Below, in pieces: positions 10,818 through 22,616 of a DNA stretch of 64,000 nt. The notes under the pieces are model-generated. The model searched no databases and was not told where the DNA came from. It worked only from the letters and a program-made list of their open reading frames with translations. The position numbers and the translations under genes were made by a program. This DNA comes from Pseudoips prasinana (lineage: Eukaryota > Arthropoda > Insecta > Lepidoptera > Nolidae), in NCBI GenBank assembly GCA_951640165.1, contig OX621248.1:1674001-1738000 (forward strand), in the 5' to 3' direction. Every line of letters begins with the position of its first letter. The first letter of the stretch is position 1.

Positions 10818-11353
10818 CGGTTTTCCCCGCGTTACATTTTATAAATTATCACAGCTCCTCCCCCGTTGGTGATATCGTGATAATATGTAGCCTATATGTT
10901 GACCCGACCTCTTAATAATATTCATGAACAATTTGAAGTAAATCCATAAAATTAAATAAATAAAGTAAAAAAGGTTTTTATTCACCTAGACTTTAAAAAA
11001 GCGCTTGTATATAGTCAGAACATGTTGGTAGTAATATAGTTGTATACATTATTATTTCTAGTAACATAGATATTTAGGTACAAATTGTATGGAAATATTT
11101 ATAAATTTATTTTATTATAGCATTGATATTTAGCTAGCTCGTATCAAGTTATTGTCAAGAGATTATGTTTAATTATCTAGTTTAAGTCTAATATTTTTAC
11201 CACACCATGGAGTACTTTTTGAGTTTAGCCCGGACAGACATACAGACAAACAGACACACAGACAAAAATGCTAAAAACTATATTTTTGTATCCTTTTTAA
11301 AAAATATTCAATGTAAAGTTTTGACTCTCCTACGATTTTATTATATGTATAGA
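10818..11353 (-). mobile_element. Helitron-like H1 element split by a LINE tail
   Basis: Reverse complement matches H1: the 5' end 'tatacatataataaaatcg' is at 11353 and the 3' hairpin region, decayed, is near 10818. Positions ~10948-11206 hold an inserted LINE 3' end. Confidence 0.75.
10948..11206 (-). mobile_element. LINE 3' UTR fragment (family L3) inside a Helitron
   Basis: On the minus strand it ends 'aagtctaggtgaataaaaacc' plus an A/T-rich tail. The same end recurs at 22368-22480, 25290-25365, 32665-33065, 57720-58115 and 62335-62690. No coding part remains here. Confidence 0.65.
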
Positions 11354-12018
11354 TGAGTGTAGGGATCAAACTCGGAACACGGCGGTGCAATGACGGTAGG
11401 ACAAGGGCTGCCTTGACTACTATGCTATAAGAGCAATGGCAATTCCATTGCTCTTTGTAAGCATTTCCAAAAAGGATGATGAATTCGATTCGACTGTATC
11501 TATATTTCTTTTTTTTTAGGTATGACACGTATTTTCTCCGTTTACTTAACTTAATGCACTTTGAACTTTATGAGTGCCAGCGGAGAAGCTAAAGCACATC
11601 TCATTCTGGCCGTAATATGTGGGTTATGTAACATAACAAGTAAGCTCAATATGAACAATATAATAATAATCTTTATTTATCCAAAAAACATACAGAGTTT
11701 GAAATAACTTAATATTTGGTTTGGAAATACATTATATTTATTGTTGCAAAATCTGTACAATAATAATACTCTACCTCTAAAACTAGGGTATACCTGTATT
11801 ATAAGGGGTAGTTTGCGGTCTATTATCAACAAAAACTTATATCTAAAGTGGACTGTGTCATTCTACTGTATGGTATACAGGAGTAGAATTGTTTGCGTGT
11901 GTAGGTGTGAATGTTTGTGTGTGTGTCTGTCTGTGAGTGTATTATAGATGAAGACAGGTTACTGCTTCCTTTAGACAGTTAAATTAATCAATTTTATTAT
12001 AAAATCTCTTTGTGATAT

Positions 12019-12270
12019 GTCACCGTAGCCTAGTTGGTAGTGCTCCTGCCTACGAAGCTGGTGGTCCTGGGTTCGAATCCCGGTAAGTGCAAATATTTGT
12101 GTGATGAGCATGAATATTTGTATCCGAGTCATGGATGTTTTCTATGTATTTAAGTATTTATCTATCAATATAAGTATGTATATCGTCGCCTGGTACCCAT
12201 AGTACAAGCTTTGCTTAGTTTGGGGCTAGGATGATCTGTGTGACATTGTCCCTAGATATTATTATTATGT
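12019..12270 (+). mobile_element. SINE family B, full length
   Basis: tRNA-like head: A-box TAGCCTAGTTGGTAG, B-box GGGTTCGAATCCCGG. The body has 'tatttgtgtgatgagcatg' and 'ccatagtacaagctttgctt', and the tail is ATTATTATT at ~12268. It is a good reference copy for the family in this window. Confidence 0.85.
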
Positions 12271-12500
12271 TAACGAAGGTTATGATTAAATCTCACCTGC
12301 GAAGCTTTTATTCATGTTAACAATAAATTAAAAAAATGCTGAATTCAGTAAAGCTTAGCACCCTGCAGCTAATCACGCTAAGTCAGTTATTGCCTCAGAC
12401 TCTACAAAATGAGAATTTGCATAAAGCGGATTTGTTTGACTATGAGTTTTGAGGTGCATTGTGGTTCGTCATAAAACTTTATATTTGCAGTGAGAACATA

Positions 12501-12893
12501 TACAACATGTAACGTAATTAACGCACATCCTCAAACACCCCAATTAGAATATTAAGTTGTAATCATAATACATACACAGATTTTTTAATTTAACATGTAT
12601 ATGCATTGTTATTTACTAAATTAGTTTCTTGGAATAAAGTTTTTTTTTATTTTGTATTGAATGATGGAATTTGTATGAATACAATAAAACTGCGATTTTA
12701 AAAGTCTTATTTCTTTGACTTACGGTCCATTCCATTTGTTTTGACTGTACAGGGTTAATATGACAATATTTTCCGTAGTTTTAACTATTTTGGAATAAAA
12801 AAATACCTATATTAAAAATGATATAAATCGATTCAGTAAACGATTCTGAACAAACTATTTTCAGGATGTGCGTTCATTAAGTTACATGTTGTA
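12501..12893. mobile_element. MITE with ~36-bp terminal inverted repeats, TA-flanked
   Basis: The left end TACAACATGTAACGTAATTA... and the reverse complement of the right end agree over ~36 bp with about three mismatches, including the inner block AACGCACATCCT. TA flanks each side (12499-12500, 12894-12895), which fits a Tc1/mariner-driven element. There is no ORF. Confidence 0.75.
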
Positions 12894-13227
12894 TAAATGT
12901 TCGTCTTCGTTGCCCTCTATTTTACTGCTGCCGTAATCTGCTACCATATGAGTTCTTAACAAATAGTAGCAGCAATCTGGCTGATAAACCTATAGGCAAC
13001 TAATAACCAAGATAAAAGTTAAGGGTTCAGATTCAATTTGCTTTTGACTGTCTGCAGGAATGGTTATAGGTGTTCTGTAAATTTTATTGTATAAAGCAAT
13101 GTTCTGACGTCTTCAACTGGTAATTGAAGGTCTTCATTTGGTGATGAACTGTCACGTCAGTATGGTCCCTTATTTAAGACTAGCTCGTACATTAAAATTA
13201 TTCCTAAATAAGCGACCAGACGTAGAA

Positions 13228-13437
13228 CCGACCGGCCGCTGGGGCAGAAAGGTTCTCGAGTGGCAACCACGAACCGGAAGGCGCAGCGTGGGCAGGCCCT
13301 CTACAAGATGGACCTTAAGCGGGTCGCTGGAAACTGCTGGATGCGAATAGCGCAAGACCGGCAATTGTGGAGATATTTGGGGGAGGCCTTTGTCCAGCAG
13401 TGGACGTCTTTCGGCTGATATGATGATGATGATGAAG
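13228..13437 (+). mobile_element. 5'-truncated RTE LINE
   Basis: Starts within the C-terminal coding region (GRWGRKVLEWQPRTGRRS), carries a short deletion and ends in (ATGATG)n at 13437. It is the same 3' end as the full copies at 1321 and 52855. Confidence 0.88.
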
Positions 13438-13779
13438 CAACCGGAAGAAGCACGATGGCGGGTAGTATTTATTGTTGGTTTTGTATATGGTTTTACCTAT
13501 AAAAATATCGTCAGAGTATTGCATAATGCGAGACGGGACGCGATGTCGTACGGGTCGCGTTCACCCTGAAGATGATATCCAGAAGAAGTTGAAATGGTTG
13601 GCCGAATCCAACATAAAATTAATTACGTGAATTACCCGTTACTATTTTTCATTAGTTTAGCACCTAACGTCAGTTTTAATAATAATAAAATAGTTTCTGG
13701 TAAGTGACCAATCCATAAGAATCAATTATGTATGTATTTGAGTAAGAAACCTCAAGTTATCACTAGCACACATTAAAAT

Positions 13780-13955
13780 AGTATGAGATAATCTAGTGGT
13801 TTGATCGTTGGACTGTGTAGTCAGTGGTTTTGAGTACAAGCCTAAGTTCAAGTGTGTGTAAATAATTTACTACTTTGTCTCCGTCAATTATATATTTGTA
13901 AAGTACCTCGGGATACAGGGATTAATTTTCCTTGTGGGGGCGATGTCTTTTATAA
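13780..13955 (+). mobile_element. SINE-like fragment (C-type body)
   Basis: The head 'atctagtggtttgatcg' is followed by 'gtctccgtcaattatatatt' and 'gtaaagtacctcgggatac', the 3' body of family C. It is weakly preserved. Confidence 0.5.
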
Positions 13956-14087
13956 AAAAACTATCTTGGCCTTAAAACCTGTATGCCTGAAAGTTCTCCA
14001 AATCTAGCAAACCGTACTATTCCTGCCTTGTGGACATTTCCATGTGGATATTTAATTACATTGTGAAGAAGCCCTTGTCTTGCAGGT

Positions 14088-14102
14088 GGGGGGGGGGGGG
14101 GG
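14088..14102. repeat. Poly(G) run of 15
   Basis: Uninterrupted G homopolymer, striking in AT-rich DNA. Its exact length may be affected by sequencing. Confidence 0.9.
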
Positions 14103-14293
14103 TAATATGCTGCATTATATATTTATGTACCTAAGAGCTGTAACTTTCGGATCTCTAGCAAAGAACTCATCGAATCAGCCTAAAGACGTCAACTGGACAA
14201 TGGCTTCCCTCAAAGATCTGAATATTTAAGGGGTCATGGCACACTTGGCAAATGGGTTGGCGATGACACATAGCTAAGGACTATCTCGATGAA

Positions 14294-14435
14294 TCACACT
14301 AATATTATGAAGGCGAAAGTTTGTTAGTGTGTATGTTTTAATAAAATTTAGTATCGAGTTAGCTGACAACCAGGCTTAACACATAGGCTATAATTTATAA
14401 CGTTAAACGCGGATAAAACCACGGGATACAGCTCG
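14294..14435 (+). mobile_element. Helitron-like element family H2, diverged
   Basis: Starts TCACACTAATATTATGAAGG and ends 'ggataaaaccacgggatacagctcg', a decayed version of the hairpin plus CTAG end. It is related to 44953-45137 and 56223-56394. Confidence 0.65.
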
Positions 14436-14589
14436 TCTATCATAACATAAACCGACAAAAACACTGACAGACAAAAACAGCATTCACTCTCCGAACAGTA
14501 AAAGTATTTGTGTGACCCCTAAAGTATTGTTCTGAGTCTGGGTGTGCCTTTTGACCTGGAACTTTCTTTAGTTTAGGCATTGCCTTTTA

Positions 14590-14735
14590 TTGCGCTCATG
14601 GCTAGTTACTGCCATCGGTCTATAAACAAACGGTGAGATTAGGCACCCCTATGCACTCGATCACTGTATAGATGGGTGACCGTAAATGAGCTTCTACGGC
14701 CTACGGAGGGCACGATAAGCTGCTACGCTAACAAA
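14590..14735 (+). mobile_element. 5S-rRNA-derived SINE, diverged copy
   Basis: Shares GTGAgaTTAgGCA and ATAGATGGGTGACC with the clearer copy at 34866. These are the internal-promoter segments of 5S rRNA. Downstream 'gagcttctacggcctacg' parallels the rest of the SINE body. Confidence 0.5.
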
Positions 14736-15309
14736 TGTCTTAGACGTACATAATAATATATCAAACCTTATGGTCCTATCCTAATACGTAATTATGAACG
14801 GTCAAAATTCAATAGTTGGAAACTAAAAAAATGCAACAATCGCAAATCGTCTAATGAACAGCCAGCATTAAATCCGCAAGTTAATTATAATGAGTCGTGT
14901 GCTAATCGCAGTGACGCTTTGTCTGAACTGACAGAACAATGTGCTGGCCCATTCATGAGCAGTCTTTTGTGTCGCACGTAATTTATAGCGCCTAGCGCCT
15001 TTCGCGTTCAGGAGTTCGGAACGAGTTGGCAATAATTCTCAGCATTCGCGCGCTCTATGGCGCGTACATTTTTTAAGAGAGTGTTTTCGAAAAAATGGCA
15101 GTTAATTTTGGATGACTGGTGATATGAAATCTTAGACCGTGATTTTTCTTTAATCTTAACCTTATATAACTCTATGTCTATTCAAATTTAAAAGTTTATT
15201 ATTTTGAGTTCAGATTCCTAAGGGTACCACGGAACCCTATTACAAAGCATTCATGGTTTGCGGCTGGATGGCATGTGTCTGAAAACACGTATTTTGGTTT
15301 TTCACCTTT

Positions 15310-15776
15310 TATCACCAAGACAGTGCAAGATATCTTGGACTCAGCTTGACTAACGCTTAACGTGGAGATACCATATAAAAACTAAGAGACAAGAACTTAA
15401 AATTCGATAGAACCATCTGTCTTGGATGCTGGGCCGAAACAGTAAGCTAGCTGTAGACAATAAACTTCTCATATATAAGAGCATTCTGAAACCTGTCTGG
15501 ATGTATAGTATACAGCTATGGGGTAGCGCTTGCAAGTCCAATGTTGCCATGATACAGCGACAGCAAAATATGATACTCCAAAACCTATGCAATGCACCAT
15601 GGTTTAAACGAATACAGACATACACCACCATCTCGAGATGACCACTGTAAACGAAGACAGAGACAGAGAAAGAGAGAGAAGGGAAGCTGGAAAGATATCC
15701 CAATGAACTGGCTGCCAAGTTAACAACTCAAAGCTACCGTAAACGGCTTAAACGGAAAGATATACTAGCCATATAA
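15310..15776 (+). pseudogene. Jockey-clade LINE, reverse transcriptase C-terminal remnant
   Basis: The translated segment NKLLIYKSILKPVWMYSIQL is followed by WGSACKSN, MIQRQQN and APWFKR, and in another frame YRKRLKRKDILAI before a stop at 15774. This order is the post-catalytic region of Jockey-type RTs. Frameshifts and stops show it is dead; the polymerase core is missing. Confidence 0.75.
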
Positions 15777-15892
15777 ATAAATATGGCCTAATAAGGAGGA
15801 GATGGCTCATTGGAGGACACACTCTTAACTGCCACAGCGTACAACACACCTGCTTATAGCGAATGCTGATTGCAGATACAATTAGAAAAGAA

Positions 15893-15951
15893 AAAAAACT
15901 TTTGGGGAGGCCTATGTCCAGCAGTGGACAAAATTAGGCGGATGATATGAC
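15893..15951 (+). mobile_element. RTE 3'-terminal fragment
   Basis: 'ttttggggaggcctatgtcc agcagtggac' followed by 'ggcggatgatatga' matches the last ~55 bp of RTE. Confidence 0.7.
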
Positions 15952-15959
15952 CGTATTTC

Positions 15960-16760
15960 AGGCAGTTAAGTAAATATGTATGTAAAATACATACAAATAA
16001 GACACAATATTCACTACAGCTTATATGAGCATAACTAAATACGGTCTAGAGTAATGAATATTCATTTAGAATCCAAAGCATGGAGCACTACCCCAAAGCC
16101 TTTTGTTACATAACATACTAACAGCCCACCCCGGCTTCACTTGATTATGTAGATAGAACGATACATTGACCAATTTGAGCAACATGTTGATAAAATACCA
16201 ATAGTTTTCACAGCGCACGCTAAATAATGAGTATTATAGGCAACTTTTTGATATTTGGATTCAATTATTGTAATATTCCGATGAATGAAAGAAGATTTAC
16301 AAGAAGTATACCTGGCTTGTGTGATTGGTACAACTGGAAGAGACATACTTCAGTCGAACATACTCTGACCAACTTAGAGATGTTCTAAACCCACAAGTAC
16401 CCTAAACAGACAAGCATGTATAAAGAATATAGAGTAAACGAGCCAAAAAATGTGCAAGGATCGTGACAATTAAACATCTGTTCACTATACCTATTCCTAC
16501 AGGGAAACAGGCGTACGTCTATGTATGTATAATATTTTTAAGCTAAACAATTTTTTTGAAAATTAAAACTCATTTCATTCTTCTTCATTTCTCTCTGATA
16601 ATTTTAACTTTCTATAGGTGAAAATAAACCAGTTGTTTGAAGTTTATCCATTAAAAACCAACAAGCCAACATAGAAAAACTCAAATTTTTACTCAATATT
16701 ATATTACATGTATCCGTATTAGTTTTGACTACGTGATTTTAATAAATACATCAACCTTGT
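15960..16760. other. No recognised feature
   Basis: AT-rich, with only short ORFs (such as the minus-strand one at 16137-16346) that resemble nothing I know. Confidence 0.4.
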
Positions 16761-16771
16761 AGGCTACATAT

Positions 16772-16993
16772 ATGTTTGCGCCGTTTGGAGTTGAAAGGTT
16801 CGGGCCGTGGGGTCCAAGCGCTTTGACAAATCTCCGTGAAATTTTGGAACGTCTAGACGTAGTTTCCGGTGATCAAAGAGCTGGCCTATACTTAGGCCAA
16901 AGAATTAGTATTGCCATTCAAAGTGGCAATGGTGCCAGCCTTCTTGGTAGCTTCCCGGTTGAAAATAATGTTGCGGAGTTTCTTGACGCCTAA
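16772..16993 (+). pseudogene. C-terminal fragment of a retroelement-type protein
   Basis: A 73-residue ORF: FAPFGVERFGPWGPSAL, then LGQRISIAIQSGNGASLLG. From memory, a module of this form (PxxVExxGxWG...QRIS.AIQRGNA) sits at the very end of many invertebrate retroelement polyproteins. A second, more decayed copy is at 22617-22805. No polymerase domain lies upstream, so this is a 5'-truncated insertion. The parent family is not resolved. Confidence 0.5.
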
Positions 16994-17479
16994 GCCTTGT
17001 TAGGCAGTATAGTTATTTATGAATTTATTTTATTTCAATTTAAAATATCTATATTTTGTATACTTCAGTTAATTTTGTTTTACGTTTCTTTAGTTAATAG
17101 GCTGTATTTATACTAATTGTCAATCATGTGAAGATTTAAATATTATCAGTCAAAAAAATATATATATTGGTTTAGATATAAACAAAAGTTTTATCTTTAG
17201 CAGCCCTGCTCACAAATCATACTCGCTTGGAACAAAAACCATCAAAATCCTATGAAACCGCCCGTAAACACGATACAATGTATTGATAGGGTTTGTAATT
17301 TCCCGACGCGCTGCGGGGCGCCGGTGGAATAATTAGTCGTTCGTAACACTTTGGTAATTGAATCTAATTGCGATTCTATCGTAGGGTGGCCATGGTATTA
17401 CGACCCGAGATCTTTATAATAGGTACTCCCGAGTTGGACAGAAGTAGAATTTCATATTAGTATAACAAAGGAAAGAAGG

Positions 17480-17941
17480 AAGGAAAGTCACTGGTTCGGT
17501 TCCCGTACCGAACTATCACTCTTCAACAACATAGACAATTCAGACAATCGTCTTCTTTGTGGCAACACGGAGACGACTTACGTATCGTCGGGACATAGAG
17601 CCGGCAAGGTTAAGGGTTCGGTTCTCGCACCGAATAATCTCTCTACAACAACTGTGTGAAAATCTGTACTCGTACCTCTGTACCTCTCTCTATCTCTTGC
17701 TCCTACATTAATATACGAAACTTAACTATCTTGCTATCTTCACTAACTTATATCTTCCGTTCGCCTCGCGTTTCACAGTTTTCGTAACGCTCTCATTACG
17801 CATTCACCAGTTTATATAGAAATACACTAACCCCCAATATCGTGGGCACCACAGCTCGCGTGCTACTCGCGTCTCCCGCAGCCGTCAGTACTCTGCCACC
17901 TCATTCGTGAAATTCACACCGCAGCCACGCTAATGGTAAGT
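17480..17941 (+). other. Unusual GC-richer leader-like segment with duplicated motif
   Basis: GGTTCGGTTCCCGTACCGAA (~17501) and GGTTCGGTTCTCGCACCGAA (~17626) are near repeats ~125 bp apart. Each is followed by an A/C-rich stretch containing CAACAAC. The segment ends with ATG directly followed by the splice-donor-like GTAAGT (17933-17941). It could be a first exon of a host gene or the leader of a retroelement. I cannot identify coding sequence downstream. Confidence 0.25.
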
Positions 17942-18221
17942 GCCGGCAACCGAGAGCTCGCTTCGAAACAAAAGCGAAACAAAAGACGTACGCTATGTTT
18001 AATCAGAGACTTTAATTGTTCAGCCATGATGGAAATTAATCTTGCCCGCGATTTCTTCAACTGCAGATAAAGTTCTTTTAGGAGTAACCTTCTTTAAAAA
18101 CTGTCAATTTTTTTTTGATCTGAAACATCTATAGCCGCACGTAAAACAGATTTCTGGCGTGGCGACGCATGCCGTGGCGCATGAGCAATCTTCAGTCAGC
18201 AACACTTGTTTGCTAACTTTT

Positions 18222-18345
18222 AATGGCCGGCAACGCACCCGCGACACCTATGGTGTTGCGGGTGTCCATGGGCGGCGGTGATCACTTACCATCAGGTGAC
18301 CCACTTGCTCGTTTGACGCCCTCTGATATATAAAAAAAAACTCAT
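18222..18345 (-). repeat. Dispersed lepidopteran-type repeat (family R)
   Basis: 'ggtgtccatgggcggcggtg' and 'atcacttaccatcaggtgac' recur inverted at 26265-26490 and 43932-44070. They are seen again at 59200-59478. This is a very common intergenic repeat in moths and butterflies as I remember it; its class is unclear. Confidence 0.65.
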
Positions 18346-18394
18346 ATTCAATTTTTGAATCTGGACTTAGTTGGGAGTTTATTTTATAAACTAT

Positions 18395-18500
18395 GCATGG
18401 GGCACAGTGGTTAAGGTATTCACCTCGATTTTACATTGGTGAACTGGTTATTTTGGTTTGATCCCGGCATGACAGTAAACCACAAACATATCAGTTCTGA
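18395..18500 (+). mobile_element. SINE-like tRNA-derived head fragment
   Basis: 'ggcacagtggttaaggtattcacc' resembles an A-box region and 'ggtttgatcccggc' a B-box. The body is lost. Confidence is low. Confidence 0.35.
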
Positions 18501-19001
18501 GTATTTGGTGTCAGTGAAAATGTTAGAAAATCCGTCGCGATCATTATTTTTCACTAGTACAAGCTTTAATATTTATTTGTACCTAAATATTTCATTTTTT
18601 TTTCATTTCATTTCATTTCATTTATTCATAAACAAGAAACTTGTATCTGAATGTGCACAAAAACATAACATAGTGACATAAGCTAAAATAAAAGAATATA
18701 ATAATGAATTAAATTAACAACTTAAAAAAACATTAAATTTAACAAACATTTACAAAATACCTTACAATTTTAAATAAAATACAATTAATAAAATTTAAAA
18801 TTAATTTTGAATAATACAAGTTCAATAATAATAAAATGATTAATTAATGACAGATGAGACAGATTCAAGAAATTAATAAAAATAATTATATTAAATTAAT
18901 AGTTACATCAAAAAATCAAAATGTACAAAAGGCAATTAGAATATTACATAATAATATTAATAACGTTATATAAATATAAAAATAAAACAATAAAATTACA
19001 G

Positions 19002-21957
19002 TTATTCTACAGCGTACAGACATTTACTCAATAGGAATTCTTTTAGTTTTATTATAAATGCGCTACTGTATAAAGTACTTTTTATGTCTTTAGGCAACCT
19101 GTTGAATAATTTTACAGACTGGTATCGTGGACTGTGTTTCACTATTCTTGAATTATGTTGAGTCAGATTCTTCAAGTCCAATCTACGGGTACCTTCCCTT
19201 ATCTGCCGTTCTTCTACTGTCTCATAGTCATGTATGTTTTTGGCCATATTACTTAAAAGTACCAGTACGTAAAGACTAGGTACTGTAAGTATTCCTAATT
19301 GAATAAAATATTGACGGCAACTTTCCCGTTGTGAGACGCGGTACGAATTGCACGTTTTTGTAGTATGAAAGCTCTTCTACAGTTATATTCATAGCTATTG
19401 CCCCAAAAAAGTATGCTATACCTAATTTTTGATTCGACTAGTGCATAATATACTATTTTTAACTGTTCTAGGTTGATTTCATTTCTTAGGGCTCGCAAAG
19501 CGTAACATGCAGATGATACCGATGCATCAATTGCTTTTAATTCTGGTTTCCAGTTTAAGAATTTGTCAATATGAATACCTAAAAATTTTACTTCCTCAAC
19601 TAGCTCGATGACGACTTCATTTAAGGCAACTTTTAAATCATCTTTATTACGTGCTGTAGTTTTAAATAACATTATTTGAGTCTTTTTACTGTTTACAATC
19701 AATTTATTTGCCGTGAACCACTCATGAAAAGCTTGTAACGTAGCATTAACCCTTTGTGTCAAGTCTATCATGTCATTAGCTGCCACTATAGCATTTGTGT
19801 CATCTGCAAAAATTACTAATTCAATGTCAGGTAAAATTGTATTAAGATAATTAATCAAGTCATTAATAAACAATAAAAATAAAATAGGTCCTAAAGTAGA
19901 TCCCTGTGGCACACCCGTTGATATGCGTACAATTTTGGATTTAAACTTTTTCTTTTGTTTATTCTCAGTTTTGTCAATTTCAACGTACATCCGCCTGTTT
20001 TCTAAGTACGAAGAGAATAGTTGCAAAGCCTTTCCGCGTATTCCGTAATGATTCATTTTAGTCAGAAGTAATTCATGGTTAATAGTGTCAAACGCAGAGC
20101 TTAAATCTAGGAAAAGGCCTGCAACTCTCATTTTATTGTTGATTTTGTTTATCACATCGTATAATAATATAGTATATATATGGCGTCTGTAGTACAAACA
20201 CCCTTTTGATACCCAAATTGTCTTCTATTTAAAACTTTATTTACTCGCAAGTGTGCTAAAAGCCGAGTTTTAAGCAAGATTTCTAATAATTTTGACAGCA
20301 CTGGTAAAAGAGAGATGGGTCTATAGTTTTTAGAATCAGACTTACTTCCTTTCTTATACACAGGTATAACTTTCGCCATCTTTAGCTGTTTTGGGAAGAT
20401 AGCTTGTTTAATACACTTATTGAAGAAGTCAGATAGGGGCTCAGCTAATATTTCTATGTGCTCCTTGAACAGACAAATCGGTACTTCGTCATACCCACAG
20501 GAATGCTTGTTTTTCATTCGTTTAACCATCGTACAAATCTCATTTGGAGTGGTAGGAGAAATACACATATCACTGACAACCTTGTCAGTATATAGATGGA
20601 GTAATGCCGATGCACGGTTTCCTTCAATTACTTCACTAGCACCTTTATAGTCAAATTGATTCACAAGTAAGTTAGTTATTTCCTCTGGATCCACTACAAT
20701 TTTTCCATTAACCTTAAGTCTGAGATCCTTCTTAATTACTTTCTGTTTATTAGTACAATTATTAACAATCTTCCAAATTTCTTTACCTATATTTTTTGAT
20801 GTATTTATTCGTCTCATTATAGCAAGCTTTTTAGCTTTAGAAACAATATTTCTATAAAGCTTAATGTACAAGTTTTTATATTTTAAAACACTCGGTTCAA
20901 GATTATTTCCATTGCGTGCACATAAAAATCGTTTCATCTTGCTAGAGGTACGTATCCCTTTAGTGATCCACTTTATTTGTGATTTATTCTGAAAGTTCAT
21001 CTTACATTCTCTCTTCCTGTAGCTATTGCGAAACACTTTATAAAATCTTTTAAGAAAAGTATTAATACCCATATTAGCCCAGGATTCTTTAAGAATACCC
21101 TGAACGAAAGTTGCACTATTTTTAATGTTGAATACTCTTTTATCTATTACAATATACCTATTCTTATGTATATGAGGGTTGGATCGATTTTCTAAACAAA
21201 GTTCAGCAAAGATACCTGCATGACCGTCGGCTAAACCATTGTGATCTACGTCACCACCCAAAATACATGCCTCTGGCAGATTGGTTATAATGTTGTCGAT
21301 ACATGAACTACTATTATTACGGATGAAAGTAGCAGAAGATATCAGATGCCTAAAGTTATAACATTTTAACAAACTAAGAAATTCTGCACTTTTTTTAGTG
21401 TCTACTAACAGATCTATATTAAAATCACCGCATATTATACATTTCCTATTGAATAAATAGTCCAACAATTTCTCCAATCTTTCTAAGAACTGTTCGAAAT
21501 TTTTATCAACGGGATTTTGATAGCAACAACAGATATAAAGACCAGTGTCAGCATCTTTAGCTCCACAAATTTCAAAACATTCCATTTTATACAATTTGTT
21601 TATTTGTTCACAAATGTTGGCTCGTCTATCCATATGCCCTAAAATTAAACTACCTCCTCTTAGTTTAGTTTTTCTAGTGTTGTAAGCTACTAACTTATAA
21701 TTATTTAGGTTAAAAATATTTGCAGTGCTCTCATTCAAGTAGTGTTCACTTATACACACGTAATCCAGCCTTTTATCTAGAGTTTCCATATAAACTTCAA
21801 GTTCATTTTTCTTGTTCATGACACCACATAGATTTTGGTGATAAATATTGATGGAGATATATTTATTGACATCAGATATATTTGTCAGGATACAAGAATT
21901 ATTCGGTAATATAGGATCGAAAAAAATCATCTTCATAGGTCTGTGTGCCAATGTCAT
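19002..21957 (-). pseudogene. LINE ORF2: endonuclease-reverse transcriptase, frameshifted
   Basis: Three minus-strand segments form one protein: 21957-20152, 20197-19295 and 19247-19002. The first has an APE-type endonuclease (YHQNLCGVMNKKNELE, CISEHYLNE, IICGDFNIDLL) and the start of RT (NYRPISLLPVLSKLLEILLK, FGYQKGVCTTDAIY). The second holds the palm: FLDLSSAFDTINHELLL, GVPQGSTLGPILFLLFIND and VIFADDTN. The third is the C-terminal region with KLFNRLPKDIK. The endonuclease C-terminal SDH-type motif appears altered (ADGHAG). Two frame breaks, near 20180 and 19310, inactivate it. Confidence 0.85.
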
Positions 21958-22026
21958 TTGTGACTGTTACTGGCTTGTAATGCTCAGTTGCAGTTTCTGT
22001 CTGTGAATAAACATGATTATAAGATT

Positions 22027-22422
22027 TTAATTCATCTGGAATAGTTTTAACATATTTAAATAGTTATTTCTGTACTTTAAACGAAGTATTTCTTTATGAA
22101 TTAGCCTACTTGCGCTCATTGTATTTATGTATTTCGGAGCTAGTTTCGTGTCGGTATAATTTAGATCCAACGGCAAAAATGAAGTATTTTTAAAGTTACT
22201 GCATATCAGTTTTAGTGAATTATTGAGCATTTTAACATTGAGATAGTTATTTTTATAGAGTTTACCAACTAAGACGTTTGCGTGTTTAATTTGTCCCAGA
22301 GTATAATATAAATATGACTGAAAATTTAAAGGATTGGAATCATTAGAACCGCCTAGTATTAATATATATCTGTAATATCTGTAATAAGTAACTAGAATTA
22401 ATAACTGTATTACTACAAACAT
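22027..22422 (-). pseudogene. LINE ORF1 C-terminal remnant, SGNH/esterase-like
   Basis: A 131-residue reading frame 70 bp upstream of ORF2. It contains ILGGSNDSN, which resembles the GxND block of SGNH hydrolases, then a region like NVLVGKLYKNNYLN. CR1-type ORF1 proteins often carry an esterase domain of this kind; that is family knowledge. The N-terminal half, with the catalytic Ser block, is missing. Confidence 0.5.
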
Positions 22423-22480
22423 GTTCTGACTATTTACAAGTGCTTTTTTAAAGTCTACGTGAATAAAAACCTTTTTTATT
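22368..22480 (+). mobile_element. LINE L3 3' end, short
   Basis: 'ctgtattactacaaacatgt' then 'aaagtctacgtgaataaaaacc' and a T/A-rich tail, identical in layout to 58003-58115. It overlaps the truncated 5' edge of the CR1-like LINE. Confidence 0.7.
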
Positions 22481-22616
22481 TTTATATTTCTATTTAAAAA
22501 TATACCAAATATACTTTTTGCTTAAATACACCCTAAAATGGATCCTAGTACACTATTTCCTACGGTTCACCTCACACTTCCGTTAGAACAATGTCGCAGC
22601 CTAATATACATACTAC

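Larger units (their letters stand above)
18597..22422 (-). mobile_element. CR1-like LINE (Jockey superfamily), near full length but broken
   Basis: Read on the minus strand: an ORF1 remnant (22422-22027), an endonuclease-RT ORF (21957 to 19002, with frame breaks), a ~400-bp AT-rich 3' UTR and a short (TGAAA)n tail at 18597-18622. The short-repeat tail and domain order fit CR1/Rex/Daphne-type LINEs. The 5' end abuts a plus-oriented LINE tail at 22368-22480. Confidence 0.8.
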
